From a marine gamma proteobacterium HTCC2080 (lineage in GTDB: Bacteria; Pseudomonadota; Gammaproteobacteria; Pseudomonadales; Halieaceae): 64,000 nt of DNA. How positions within the stretch are numbered: the stretch's first letter is position 1; each line of letters opens with the position of its first letter. The notes beneath the pieces were generated by a model. It had not been told where the DNA came from and searched no databases. It was given only the letters and a program-made list of their open reading frames with translations. Positions 44,089-53,521 of this stretch are shown one piece after another. Location: contig AAVV01000004.1 of the NCBI GenBank assembly GCA_000169115.1, positions 124,001 to 188,000 of the forward strand. The letters run 5' to 3'. A program made the translations under genes and the position numbers.

Positions 44089-45801
44089 CTAATTGTTACC
44101 CATCAGTATTTTTAGCAAATCTGATTGATAAATCGATTTTTCCGGCACCGGTCTACCGCCACGATGAAGGTCAGCTTTTGAAACCTGACCCAGCTCATCA
44201 ATAATAAAGGCGTGAGCTCTCGCAAGCTTTTCTATTTGGTCAAAATCAACACCGCCCGCATCGAAATCGGAGGTTGAATGGTAAAACTTTCCGGTTTGAA
44301 TCCAACCCGATGAAATCGCATTAAGATCATTATAGGGTGGATGAAATGCAGCCTCGTCAGCTGCAGGATCAATATAAACCAGGTCACCCATGGCAATACC
44401 GTAGCGCGAGGCTGCGCGCTTAAACAAATCAATCAGTAACGGACTGCGATTAGTCACCAAGAGCATTAAAGGATCCGCTATATTGGATTTGGCCACCAAC
44501 AACCCTTCATCCATCGGTCGATTCATTCCCAGATGCTCTGGGCGCAATACCAGCAATAGGTTCTGCTCCATCAGCTTTTGATATTTTGCGATAAAGGGCA
44601 GTGTTCCGCCGACACCGGGCACCTCGTGATCGCCTTGAAAGAGGAAAATAAGCCCATGCTGCCGCTCAGCAATGGGGATCTGTGCGTAATAACGCGCCAA
44701 CGCTAAATTCAGCGCTACAGATGCGCCATTATCATGAACGCCATAGAAATATCCGTCGACATGCGTGGGAATTACAATGTAATCACCTGATTGTCCGGGC
44801 AACATGGCGTAGGTATTGCCACTCATACGCTGCGCTCCTGACTCCATCTGGCCTTGCACTTCAAGTCGCACCACTACAGGCTGCTCTGGCGTCACACGAT
44901 CGAGGAGCTTCCGTAAATACAAACCTGCGTCGTTGCCAATGGTCGTCCATGGAAGTGCCTCACCAATAGAGTCGCCACCACCGGGCGCACCAACCCGCCC
45001 AGCGACCTGCTTGGCGTTCGGCACGTCCCACCACACCACCACGCCCGCGGGCATTCCATAATTGCCCGTAGCTAAACGCGAGTAAGCGGTGCGTGCCGTG
45101 TTAAGTAGCGCACTGGGTTCTGTGCGCCCCCGTAGCAAAAGAATTTTCCCAGTTAAGTCACGCCCCTGTAGCTCGGCGGCCGTGCCGTCCCCCACGTACA
45201 CCATTTGGGCCTCTATGCCCCCGATAGGAGTAGTCGCTGAAACAAAAGCCGTGATGGGGTCTTTGAAGGAATAGGTCTGCCCTGCCTCAAAGGTCGGTGC
45301 GGAACGCACACTTAATGCGCAGGTCGTGGGACGCCACTGAGGATATTGAGAGGGAAACGGATCGTAATGTACGTCTTTAAGGCCAAAAGATTGCAGCTCA
45401 CGATAAATCCACTCTAGGGTTTGCCGCTCATAAACCGTACCCTGAATTCGGCCCCAAAGAATTTCACCCTCATCCCGGGAGCGCTGGGCAATATCCACTA
45501 GCGTCTGACTGTAGTCAGACAGCTCACGCGCTTTAATGCTGGCTCTAGGGTCTTTATCTGCATCAAGATATTGGGGCAACTGCGTCAGGCCAATCGCCGC
45601 AGAGTGCTGTTGCCGAGCGGCCTCTATTTTTTCTAGATATTGCTCCGGAGGTAAAAACGCTGCATCGGTGAGCATCTCGACCAGCGCAGCTGGCGTTGTG
45701 GCGAGGGCCTGCTTGTTTTCGGGGCTATCCCCTAAAACTGCCGCTGCCACTAGGCTAAAGCTCAGGGCCAACCATCGAGTAGCCCTCATTACTTTTTTCA
45801 T
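44089..45801 (-). CDS. Secreted M28-family peptidase/hydrolase
   Basis: About 570 aa. A signal peptide (RATRWLALSFSLVAAAVLG) precedes a protease-associated region. The zinc-binding motifs appear as IPTHVDGYFYGVHDNGASVA, FLFQGDHEVPGVGG and FYHSTSDFDAGGVDFD. The protein is a diverged M28 member. The ATG at 45801 (MKKVMRATRW) follows GGGGG by about 9 nt and opens the signal peptide; the frame extends to 45966, but that extra stretch lacks export features. It lies 69 bp upstream of the amidase on the same strand. Likely acts in the periplasm on small peptides or amides. Confidence 0.88.
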   Translation of the reverse strand: MKKVMRATRWLALSFSLVAAAVLGDSPENKQALATTPAALVEMLTDAAFLPPEQYLEKIEAARQQHSAAIGLTQLPQYLDADKDPRASIKARELSDYSQTLVDIAQRSRDEGEILWGRIQGTVYERQTLEWIYRELQSFGLKDVHYDPFPSQYPQWRPTTCALSVRSAPTFEAGQTYSFKDPITAFVSATTPIGGIEAQMVYVGDGTAAELQGRDLTGKILLLRGRTEPSALLNTARTAYSRLATGNYGMPAGVVVWWDVPNAKQVAGRVGAPGGGDSIGEALPWTTIGNDAGLYLRKLLDRVTPEQPVVVRLEVQGQMESGAQRMSGNTYAMLPGQSGDYIVIPTHVDGYFYGVHDNGASVALNLALARYYAQIPIAERQHGLIFLFQGDHEVPGVGGTLPFIAKYQKLMEQNLLLVLRPEHLGMNRPMDEGLLVAKSNIADPLMLLVTNRSPLLIDLFKRAASRYGIAMGDLVYIDPAADEAAFHPPYNDLNAISSGWIQTGKFYHSTSDFDAGGVDFDQIEKLARAHAFIIDELGQVSKADLHRGGRPVPEKSIYQSDLLKILMGNN

Positions 45802-46174
45802 GAAACCGAACCCCCTGCCGACAGCCGCAGGTACTATCTTACCTCGGTGAGCTTGCTCGAACTCGCTTTTATGACATGGCTTCTCGCCAACCCTACCCAA
45901 AGCCACCGCCTTTGAGATTCGAATCCATGTCAAAGCGAACAATGGGCACCCCATAATGAGGTGCATAAACGGCTAACCTCGAGCATGGGCTTAATTATTA
46001 ATGAGGCGTAGACAACTGTTTACTGCGACTGCGCTAGAAACAGCAAACGGATTATCTGGAGGCCTTGACCGTGCACTAGATAGCGCTAGCGTCATGGGTC
46101 TTGCACGACAAATTGGCGCACTTCCAGGCAGCGCTCTCACCGCGAAGAAGTAACGAGCAACGGCTTAGTTGCCA
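45802..46174. other. Intergenic region with a possible 50-codon remnant
   Basis: An ATG at 46001 on the plus strand opens 50 codons to a TAA at 46151-46153 (MRRRQLFTATALETANGL start, SALTAKK end). It has no Shine-Dalgarno and no recognised family, so it is at most a remnant or a short ORF. No other feature is seen. Confidence 0.35.
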
Positions 46175-47926
46175 CTAATTTTGATAAACCAACTCACCGT
46201 CGATGAAGGTCTGCTCAACCTGCACAGTACTAATGCGTTGCGCCGGTATGGCAAACAAGTCTTTAGACAGCACTACTACATCGGCCCGCTTACCAGGAGT
46301 GAGGCTGCCGGTCACCGAGTCCTGATGCATCGACCACGCCGCATTAATGGTATAGGCCTTAAGCATGGTATCGAGATCAACCCGCTCAGATCGATTCAAC
46401 ACATCCAACTGGCTGAGCTCCTCGTTACTCAGAGCATCGTTGGCCATCCAGTCTTGTCGCAAAATGGCGACCTCAATGGCATCGAGTGGATTGAGGGAGC
46501 TCACGTTCCAATCGCTGCCTCCAACAATCGTGGCACCGGACTCAACAACACTCGCGATCGGATACATCCGATGAACACGATCTACACCCACCACCGGCAA
46601 ATTCAGATTGATCACCCACTCATCGGGTAGTGCCCAAAGGGCTTGAAAATTGGCGGCTATATTGAGCTCGGCAAAGCGGCCATGGTCATCGGGATGGATT
46701 AACTGCATGTGGGAAATTTGGTGGCGCAAATCTTTGGCGCCATGGGTTTTCTGAGCAAGCTCAAAGGCATCCAAAATGGCGCGCACACCTCCGTCGCCCA
46801 GCGCGTGTGTGTAAACCTGCACATCGTTTTCGACCAAATCAGAGACAATTTTATTCAGCTCTTCTTGGGGGTACGTCAGCTCTCCAAGATACCCGGGCTT
46901 ATTGAGGTAAGGCGCAAGCAGCACTGCAGTTTCTCCCTCTAAGACCCCATCAATAAATAGCTTTACCGCCCCTAACTTGAAACGATCCGCACTCAACGCT
47001 TTCCGATGTTCTAAATGAGATTCGTAAACAGCTGCCGTATCGGTAGTAAATAGATCACCGTGACCATAAGCCAACGCCCCCCTTACTCGAAGTGTCAGTT
47101 GCTCCTCTGCCTCAAGAGCGCGATAAGCAGCCACATCGCTGGCGCTTACCCAAGCGTCAAACGCGCTGGTAATACCGAACTGATTAATGAACTTTATCGC
47201 AGCGCGCATCGTCTCAATCCGATCTTGCTCGGTCATGGTCGGCACATGCCGCTCTAACAGAGACATTGCCGACTCGCGAAAAGTACCGCTGGGGGCGCCG
47301 GACTCATCTCGTTCAATAATACCTGCCGGTGGGTTTTCGGTTTCAACGGAGATTTGAGCCATCTCCAGCCCTAAAGTATTTGCGGATACCGAATGCCCAT
47401 CTGACGCCCTGAGGAGCATGGGCACGCGATCAGTAACACTATTTAACCAGCTCAGATCGGGGCCAGACTGCCCAAAAAACCCAAGATTCAGGCCCTCAGC
47501 AACCAGCCATTGCTGCTGTCGCTTTTCAAGGCATGAGCTGAGAATTGCCTCGACTGCTTGCAGGTCAGGAGCCGCAGCAAGATCACAGCCCAGTAAACTG
47601 CGCCCCCCCATAAAGGTATGCAGATGAGCATCGTGAAATCCGGGCATCACCATTTTGCCCTCAGTATTGATCACACGGGTAGATGGCTTGCGATAAGCCT
47701 CAGCCTCCTCCCTAGAGCCCACAAAAACAATCGTATCCCCCGAAATTACCAGCGCCTCAGCACTTGGCACGCTAGCGTCAGCGGTATAAATATGACCGCC
47801 AACCAGCATCAAATCAGCGGCCTCAGTTAGGGCCGGTGTGCCGATAAACAGCGCACAAGAAAGTAAACCTTTACCAGTGAACGCGGGCAATCCAAGCACC
47901 CAGTTTGTTGTTATATGCCATCTCAT
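46175..47926 (-). CDS. Secreted amidohydrolase (YtcJ-like, amidohydrolase family 3)
   Basis: About 583 aa with a signal-peptide-like N-terminus. Metal-site motifs are MPGFHDAHLHTFMGG, YTHALGDGGVRAILDAFEL, HQISHMQLIHPDD and GSDWNVSSLNPLDAIEVAI. The fold begins with a beta-sandwich (LMLVGGHIYTAD) and ends with GSLTPGKRADVVVLSKDLF, typical of this family. The start at 47926 is favoured because GAGGA lies about 9 nt before it; the next upstream ATG is too close to this site. It follows no obvious operon partner but is on the same strand as the M28 and amidase genes. Substrate, perhaps an N-acyl or formyl amide, is unknown. Confidence 0.9.
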   Translation of the reverse strand: MRWHITTNWVLGLPAFTGKGLLSCALFIGTPALTEAADLMLVGGHIYTADASVPSAEALVISGDTIVFVGSREEAEAYRKPSTRVINTEGKMVMPGFHDAHLHTFMGGRSLLGCDLAAAPDLQAVEAILSSCLEKRQQQWLVAEGLNLGFFGQSGPDLSWLNSVTDRVPMLLRASDGHSVSANTLGLEMAQISVETENPPAGIIERDESGAPSGTFRESAMSLLERHVPTMTEQDRIETMRAAIKFINQFGITSAFDAWVSASDVAAYRALEAEEQLTLRVRGALAYGHGDLFTTDTAAVYESHLEHRKALSADRFKLGAVKLFIDGVLEGETAVLLAPYLNKPGYLGELTYPQEELNKIVSDLVENDVQVYTHALGDGGVRAILDAFELAQKTHGAKDLRHQISHMQLIHPDDHGRFAELNIAANFQALWALPDEWVINLNLPVVGVDRVHRMYPIASVVESGATIVGGSDWNVSSLNPLDAIEVAILRQDWMANDALSNEELSQLDVLNRSERVDLDTMLKAYTINAAWSMHQDSVTGSLTPGKRADVVVLSKDLFAIPAQRISTVQVEQTFIDGELVYQN

Positions 47927-48090
47927 CGCTCGCATTCCTCATTAGCAACCGTCAATTAGCTCATTACATAAAATGTACAACCCAACACCACCCTCACTCA
48001 GCGTAACCCGATTTACCGCAAATTCATCTGGCGCAAACCTCATCAGCCGCAAAAAAGCAGCGACTGCCGACAGCGCCGCGCCAGAGCAGG

Positions 48091-48306
48091 CTAGGGTGAA
48101 ATTTCTACTGCCAGCTGATCTTCCTCTACGGCATCACCTTCGGTAATGTGGGTGGCAGACACCTCACCTGAAATGGGAGCGGGATAAGGGACCTCCATTT
48201 TCATCACCTCTAAAATAAATAAGGTATCGCCTTGGGCTACCTGATCACCGGGTTTGACCAGCATCTTCCACACCGATCCACCCGTTTCTAACTCAACTTT
48301 CGTCAT
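48091..48306 (-). CDS. Stand-alone biotin carboxyl carrier protein (BCCP-like)
   Basis: A 71-aa biotinyl-lipoyl attachment domain. The biotinylation motif reads EVMKMEV with Lys36. The preceding VKPGDQVAQGDTLFILEV and following PYPAPISGEVSATH belong to the fold. A GAGGGGG Shine-Dalgarno precedes the ATG. It begins 20 bp after the carboxyltransferase gene on the same strand, so the two likely form one enzyme. No biotin carboxylase gene is present nearby, which leaves either a remote partner or a decarboxylase-type use. Confidence 0.9.
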   Translation of the reverse strand: MTKVELETGGSVWKMLVKPGDQVAQGDTLFILEVMKMEVPYPAPISGEVSATHITEGDAVEEDQLAVEISP

Positions 48307-48326
48307 AACAACCCCCTCAAAAACAG

Positions 48327-49880
48327 CTATGGCCTGATCGAAAAGGCCGTTGGACCCAGCAAAGATGGCAGCAATGGCTGCACCCTATCCAGCCAGCGGC
48401 ACAACTCGGGGCGCGTCTGGCGTGGATCGATGAGATCGTGAACCCCCAAAGCCTCGGCTCTGGGAAAGGGCGACTGCTTGGCCGCCAGTTGCTCTTCAAG
48501 TTCGCGGCGCCGCGCATCAGGGTCAGGCGCCGCTTCAATCTCTCTCCGGAACGCCACGGCCACGCCCCCCTCCACCGGCAGCGGCCCACTCTCGGCCGAA
48601 GGCCAAGCGATAACATAACCATCAGGCCCATAGTGCGCTGCCTGCGCGACCCCAAAAGATCGTCGGATCATGACAGAGACCCAGGGCACTGTAGTTAACG
48701 CTGCTGTCAGCACGGCCGAGGCGCCATGGCGAATAGTTGCCTCCCGTTCCGCCTGACTGCCAATCATAAATCCGGGTTCATCAACAAGACTCACTATTGG
48801 GAAACTGAAGGTTTCACAGAGCTCCATAAAGCGACGGGCTTTGTGAGCGCCATCGGCGGTCATAGAGCCGGCTAGGAACTTACCATCGTTTGCCCACACA
48901 CCCACTGTTTGACCGTTGAGGCGAGCAAGCCCGGTAATTTGCGATCGACCATAACCTCTGCCCATCTCAAAGAAGCTTTCCCGATCAACAACCGATGCAA
49001 TGATCGAGCGCATGTCAAAGGCTTGTCTGCGATTTCGGGGTACGACTTCTATGAGGTGCTCATCGCAACGGTCAACAGGATCATCACAGTTGATGACCGG
49101 TGCCAGCTGATAAATATTGTCGGGCATATACGATAAAAAGCGCCTGATCTCAGCGATGCAGGACGCCTCATCTTCGGCACCGTTATCAACAGTTCCATTC
49201 TTGGTGTGTACCTTCCAGCCCCCCAGCTCATCCTTGGTTTTTTGTTCACCCATTGCTCGCGCTACTACGGCAGGCCCAGCAGTAAGTATCTGCGCTGTAC
49301 TTTTAGACATGACTGAAAAATGCGACGCTACAAGACGACCGGCAGGTAACCCGGCGACGGCACCCAGAGCAGCGCTAGCCACCGGCACCGTGCCCAGCGC
49401 TTGGGCTACTGAACGAAAACGTGCCGGCGCATTAACAGGACCGGGCAAACTGGGGCCCTTACCCCCAGTGCCGCCAACGCTCCCCCCTGAGCCCTCATGC
49501 AATCGCACCAGCGGCAGACGATACTGCACCGCCAGCTCTTCTGCATAAACGCTCTTGCGGAGTCCGGCTGCAGAGGGTGAACCTCCTCTCAAAGTGAAAT
49601 CCTCGCCACCGACAACGATTCTGCGTCCGCCTACTTTGCCGAAACCTAATACAAAATTAGCGGGATCCAATCCCGTGAGCACACCGTTTTCGTCATATAC
49701 CGGCGTGCCCGCAGCGGGCCCCACTTCCTCCAAACTACCCGGATCTATAAGTTTCTCAATGCGCTCACGGATTGTGAGGCGGTTTTGGCTGTGCTGTTTC
49801 GCGATCGCCGCTTCCCCACCCTGATTCAGAGCCAGTTCGCGCCGGCGTTCTATTTCATCGGTTTCTGTTTTCCAGGTCAT
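48327..49880 (-). CDS. Acyl-CoA carboxyltransferase (beta) subunit
   Basis: A 517-aa carboxyltransferase of the propionyl/methylmalonyl/acetyl-CoA family. Motifs include RERIEKLIDPGSLEEVG, FVLGFGKVGGRRIVVGGEDF, HEGSGGSVGGTGGKGPSLPG (nucleotide/CoA region), VAGLPAGRLVASHFSVM and the oxyanion-hole-like FPIVSLVDEPGFMIGSQAE, then RRSFGVAQAAHYGPDGYV. It is followed by a tiny BCCP gene. Without a biotin carboxylase in this operon, substrate and direction (carboxylase versus decarboxylase) stay open. It diverges from selA on the other side, 187 bp away. Confidence 0.92.
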   Translation of the reverse strand: MTWKTETDEIERRRELALNQGGEAAIAKQHSQNRLTIRERIEKLIDPGSLEEVGPAAGTPVYDENGVLTGLDPANFVLGFGKVGGRRIVVGGEDFTLRGGSPSAAGLRKSVYAEELAVQYRLPLVRLHEGSGGSVGGTGGKGPSLPGPVNAPARFRSVAQALGTVPVASAALGAVAGLPAGRLVASHFSVMSKSTAQILTAGPAVVARAMGEQKTKDELGGWKVHTKNGTVDNGAEDEASCIAEIRRFLSYMPDNIYQLAPVINCDDPVDRCDEHLIEVVPRNRRQAFDMRSIIASVVDRESFFEMGRGYGRSQITGLARLNGQTVGVWANDGKFLAGSMTADGAHKARRFMELCETFSFPIVSLVDEPGFMIGSQAEREATIRHGASAVLTAALTTVPWVSVMIRRSFGVAQAAHYGPDGYVIAWPSAESGPLPVEGGVAVAFRREIEAAPDPDARRRELEEQLAAKQSPFPRAEALGVHDLIDPRQTRPELCRWLDRVQPLLPSLLGPTAFSIRP

Positions 49881-50067
49881 TGCTTAGATAGAGCCGTGTC
49901 ATTAAGTCATCAAAGCTTATATCACTTAGTGGTTTTGTGCTGGTTAAGCCAGCGGTTTCTCGAATGTAAGTCGCAAGCACACCGATAAAGGCGACAGGGA
50001 TTTTATGGCGGCCGATGAAGCAGTTTTACAAGAATTGCCCTATGGTGGGTAAGCGCTACACTGCATC

Positions 50068-51498
50068 TTGTCTCAGGCAACAAATCGATCATCCAACTTG
50101 AACAACCCAATACAAAAAAAATTGCGAGAGCTACCCGCCGTTGGCGACATCCTCGAGTCCATGCCGCGTGAAATCGAACTCTGGGGTCATGCCCAGGTAG
50201 CACAGGCTGTGCGCAAGCGGCTATCACAATTGCGCCAGGAAATAAGCCTAGGAGACTCACCGCCGATTGATCTGGAAGAAATAAAGCAGTCTGTTGTCGA
50301 AGAGGTGGCCTCCGCCCATGACGCTACACTGGTCTCCGTTTTTAACCTGACCGGCATTGTTTTGCACAGCAACCTAGGCCGAGCGCAACTGTGCGAATCA
50401 GCAATTCAGGCGGTCAAAGACGTTGCAAGCAACGCGAGCAATCTTGAGTTTGATTTAGCGAGCGGTAAACGCGGTGATCGAGAAGCCCATGTCGAAGCCA
50501 TGATCTGCGAGCAAACAGGAGCCGAGGCCGCCACCGCGGTCAATAACAACGCCGCCGCCGTGCTACTCGCCCTCAACACTTTGGCCATGGACCGTAAAGT
50601 CACCGTGTCACGAGGAGAGCTGGTCGAGATTGGTGGCTCTTTTCGTATCCCCGACATTATGAGCCGCGCGGGCTGCTCACTCACCGAGGTAGGCACCACC
50701 AACCGCACCCACCTCAAAGACTATGCCGAGGGTGTGGATACCGATACGGCACTACTCATGAAAGTTCATACCAGTAACTATCGGATTGAGGGCTATACGA
50801 CCAACCCTACCGAATCCGAGCTGGCAAAGCTGGCCTCAGGCCTTGGCATCCCCTTCATGATCGATTTGGGCAGTGGCAACTTGCTTGATTTCACGGCGAT
50901 GAATCTACCGAAAGAACCCACCGTTGCCGACGCCATCGGTCATGGCGCCGACCTCGTAACTTTTAGTGGCGACAAATTGCTTGGAGGACCTCAGGCCGGG
51001 CTGATCGCCGGCCGGGCAGACCTGATAGCACAGATTAAATCTAACCCCTTAAAGCGAGCCCTCCGTCTGGATAAGATGACTCTGGCCGCACTGGCGGAAA
51101 CACTAAAGCTGTACAACCACCCGGAAAAGCTGCGCGAAAATTTGCCCACCTTGCGACTCATTACCCGGCCTAAGGCGGTTATTGAGAAACTTGCGACCTC
51201 ACTGCTGCCCGAATTTGCATCGGCGCTGGGGCCGCAGTATGCCATCAGTGTCGAGGACACACTGAGTCAGATTGGAAGCGGTTCCTTACCTGTCGAAACG
51301 CTGCCCAGCTCGGCACTGAGAATCGAGGTCGTTTCTGGCGCCGACAGCGATTTGCGTGCCTTGGGCACAGCATTTCGGCAATTGCCTCAGCCAGTGATCG
51401 GTCGCATTCATCAAAGCGCCCTATGGTTCGATCTGCGCTGTTTAGAAGAGGATCAGAAGGCCCCATTAGTGCAACAGCTGGGCGAACTAAACCTTTGA
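50068..51498 (+). CDS. selA: L-seryl-tRNA(Sec) selenium transferase SelA
   Basis: A 476-aa PLP enzyme converting seryl-tRNA(Sec) to selenocysteinyl-tRNA(Sec) using selenophosphate. Landmarks are LRELPAVGDILES near the N-terminus, VFNLTGIVLHSNLGRAQLCE, VNNNAAAVLLALNTLA, SRGELVEIGGSFRIPDIM, LLMKVHTSNYRIEGYT, MIDLGSGNLLDF, and the PLP Lys303 in FSGDKLLGGPQAG. The start is TTG at 50068, and its N-terminus aligns in length with known SelA. It is the first gene of the selA-selB-tRNA-Sec locus. selB starts within its last codons (TTGA overlap). A selD gene is not in the window and must be elsewhere. Confidence 0.97.
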   Translation: MSQATNRSSNLNNPIQKKLRELPAVGDILESMPREIELWGHAQVAQAVRKRLSQLRQEISLGDSPPIDLEEIKQSVVEEVASAHDATLVSVFNLTGIVLHSNLGRAQLCESAIQAVKDVASNASNLEFDLASGKRGDREAHVEAMICEQTGAEAATAVNNNAAAVLLALNTLAMDRKVTVSRGELVEIGGSFRIPDIMSRAGCSLTEVGTTNRTHLKDYAEGVDTDTALLMKVHTSNYRIEGYTTNPTESELAKLASGLGIPFMIDLGSGNLLDFTAMNLPKEPTVADAIGHGADLVTFSGDKLLGGPQAGLIAGRADLIAQIKSNPLKRALRLDKMTLAALAETLKLYNHPEKLRENLPTLRLITRPKAVIEKLATSLLPEFASALGPQYAISVEDTLSQIGSGSLPVETLPSSALRIEVVSGADSDLRALGTAFRQLPQPVIGRIHQSALWFDLRCLEEDQKAPLVQQLGELNL

Positions 51499-53420
51499 TC
51501 ATTGCAACTGCAGGACATGTCGATCACGGTAAGACCTCGCTCATCCGAGCACTGACCGGGGTAGAGACCGATACCCTTGCGGAGGAAATCGAACGCGGGC
51601 TATCAATTAATTTGGGTTACGCCTTTCTTCCTCAAGGGTCCGATGAAACTCTGGGGTTTATCGACGTCCCCGGCCACAGAAAGTTTATCAACACCATGAT
51701 TTCGGGTATCAGCGGCGTCGATATGGGGCTTCTGGTAGTAGCCGCTGATGATGGGCCTATGCCCCAAACCCTGGAGCATATTGATGTCCTCGAAATTTTG
51801 GGTGTAGAGAGCGTATGCGTTGTGATCAATAAGATCGATCGGGTAGAGGCATCTCGAGTTCATGCTGTGTTGGAGCAAGTTCAAGCGCTGATTGAACCAC
51901 GACGCTGGCCGGAACACCGATCCTTTAACGTCTCTAGCCTGTCCGGCGAGGGTTTGGATTCTCTTAAAAACCATTTGATTAGCGCTGCAAAAGACCACAA
52001 AAAGCAGCGCAGTGCCGGAGACTTTCGTCTCTCTATAGATCGAAGCTTTAACATAAACGGGGTCGGGCTTATCGCCACAGGAACAGCGAGTGCCGGTGAG
52101 GTGCACAGGGGCGACCTACTTGACCTGCTACCGGGAGGCCAATCCGTTCGGGTTCGGCACTTAAGAGCAAACGGTAAAGAGGTAGATCATGCACTGGCCG
52201 GCCAGCGCGTAGCCTTAGCCTTAGCCGGTAAAATCTCCCTGAAACAGATAGCGCGCGGCGACTGGCTGGTAGCGCCCAAGTCACTGCCTCCTGCGTCGCG
52301 CCTTGACGTAGAGGTAACGTTGCTGACCAGCGCCCCCTTTGCATTGAAGCATATGGCACCGGTTAAACTTTATATTGGGGCCAAACGCCTGGCAGCACGT
52401 CTAGCTCACATCGATACACCAGATGGCCCTTTAAAACCGGGCGAATCCTGTCTTGCACAGCTGATCGTCGAGTGCTCGATTAGTAGCACATGGGGAGAAC
52501 CTTTCTTAATTCAAGATCATGCAGAAGCTCGAGTTCTTGGCGGTGGCAGGGTACTGGACCCAGAAGGACCAAAATTTGGCAAGTCCCGCAACGATCGCTT
52601 GTATTGGCTGCGCGCTTTGCAATTACCTGATGCAACATCTGCACTATCTCGGTTGCTCGAAGCCAAGAACACGATAAACCTCTCACGATTTTGGGCGATC
52701 CGTAACCATCAGTCAGTACCAAAAAATCTATTTCCAAACGATGATATTCGCCAATTTCAACGCGGGGACACCCTGTGGGCTGTTGCAGAAACACAATGGC
52801 AATTCGTTATTCAATGGCTGGAGAAATACGTCGGCCACTGGCACCGGGAGCGGCCCAAGTTGCCGGGGGTGAAAATACCATCCCTACAAAAAGAAGCGGC
52901 TAAGCGCTTCGACTCAGCGCTGGGACACGCCGCGCTAGATGTTTTAATACGATCGGGCGGCCTAGTATTAAAAGAGGGTTATGTCAGCCGAAAAGGCTTT
53001 CAACCGGCTAAATCTCAAGAGGCTCTACAACATTGGAGGAAGCTCAAAGACCGGTTGGAGCAAAGCGGCACAGCCCTGCCACTGCTGGCAGATTTGTTGG
53101 CACTCGCGGAAGTACCAGAGCAGTTGTCTAAAGAAGTTCTGCGCCTAGGTATGAGCAGCGGTGAGCTGCATGAACTTAACCGTAACCGTTACGCCCTACC
53201 CTCACAGCTTCTGCATTATTACGGAAGTCTGGCACATGCTTGTGACCAGGGAGAGACCCTATCCGTAGCTGTCTTAAAAAAGAAATTTGGGGCGGGCCGT
53301 AATCTAACCGTTGAAATCCTTGAGCACTTCGATCGCTTGCACCTGACCCGTAGGGAGGGGAACGTGCGTGTGCTTTTGCCCCGTGCTAATGTGCATCGCG
53401 CGCTGGGTATTGAGCCTTAA
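51495..53420 (+). CDS. selB: Selenocysteine-specific translation elongation factor SelB
   Basis: A ~641-aa GTPase that delivers Sec-tRNA(Sec) to UGA codons marked by SECIS hairpins. The N-terminus (TTG start at 51495, MIIATAGHVDHGKTSLIRAL) matches known SelB exactly in pattern. G-motifs are GHVDHGKT, DVPGHRKF and NKID, and EEIERGLSINLGYAFL is the switch region. The C-terminal part (about residues 380-640) carries winged-helix modules binding SECIS RNA. The start overlaps the selA stop by TTGA, implying coupled translation. The open frame continues upstream to 51423, but that segment is the out-of-frame shadow of selA. tRNA-Sec follows 7 bp after the stop. Confidence 0.97.
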   Translation: MIIATAGHVDHGKTSLIRALTGVETDTLAEEIERGLSINLGYAFLPQGSDETLGFIDVPGHRKFINTMISGISGVDMGLLVVAADDGPMPQTLEHIDVLEILGVESVCVVINKIDRVEASRVHAVLEQVQALIEPRRWPEHRSFNVSSLSGEGLDSLKNHLISAAKDHKKQRSAGDFRLSIDRSFNINGVGLIATGTASAGEVHRGDLLDLLPGGQSVRVRHLRANGKEVDHALAGQRVALALAGKISLKQIARGDWLVAPKSLPPASRLDVEVTLLTSAPFALKHMAPVKLYIGAKRLAARLAHIDTPDGPLKPGESCLAQLIVECSISSTWGEPFLIQDHAEARVLGGGRVLDPEGPKFGKSRNDRLYWLRALQLPDATSALSRLLEAKNTINLSRFWAIRNHQSVPKNLFPNDDIRQFQRGDTLWAVAETQWQFVIQWLEKYVGHWHRERPKLPGVKIPSLQKEAAKRFDSALGHAALDVLIRSGGLVLKEGYVSRKGFQPAKSQEALQHWRKLKDRLEQSGTALPLLADLLALAEVPEQLSKEVLRLGMSSGELHELNRNRYALPSQLLHYYGSLAHACDQGETLSVAVLKKKFGAGRNLTVEILEHFDRLHLTRREGNVRVLLPRANVHRALGIEP

Positions 53421-53427
53421 AAGTACT

Positions 53428-53521
53428 GGAAGAGCGACGCCCCCGGTGGGGTGCCTGGTCTTCAAAACCAGTGAGGGGCTGAGAAAGCGCCTGGTGGGTT
53501 CGACTCCTACCTCTTCCGCCA
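53428..53521 (+). tRNA. selC: tRNA-Sec (UCA anticodon)
   Basis: Full 94-nt tRNA-Sec including an encoded GCCA end. Acceptor GGAAGAG pairs with CTCTTCC. A long 6-bp D stem (CGCCCC/GGGGTG) has a 4-nt loop. The anticodon arm CTGGT-CTTCAAA-ACCAG carries TCA, which reads UGA. A long variable arm and T-arm (TTCGACT) follow. Extra-long D stem, long variable arm and UCA anticodon are diagnostic of tRNA-Sec. At the eighth acceptor position C faces C, whereas E. coli has a pair. It lies 7 bp after selB. Confidence 0.97.

Noticed and set aside
46001-46153. 50-codon ORF as a real gene
   Set aside because: No Shine-Dalgarno, no family resemblance and no coupling with neighbours; kept only as a note in the intergenic entry.
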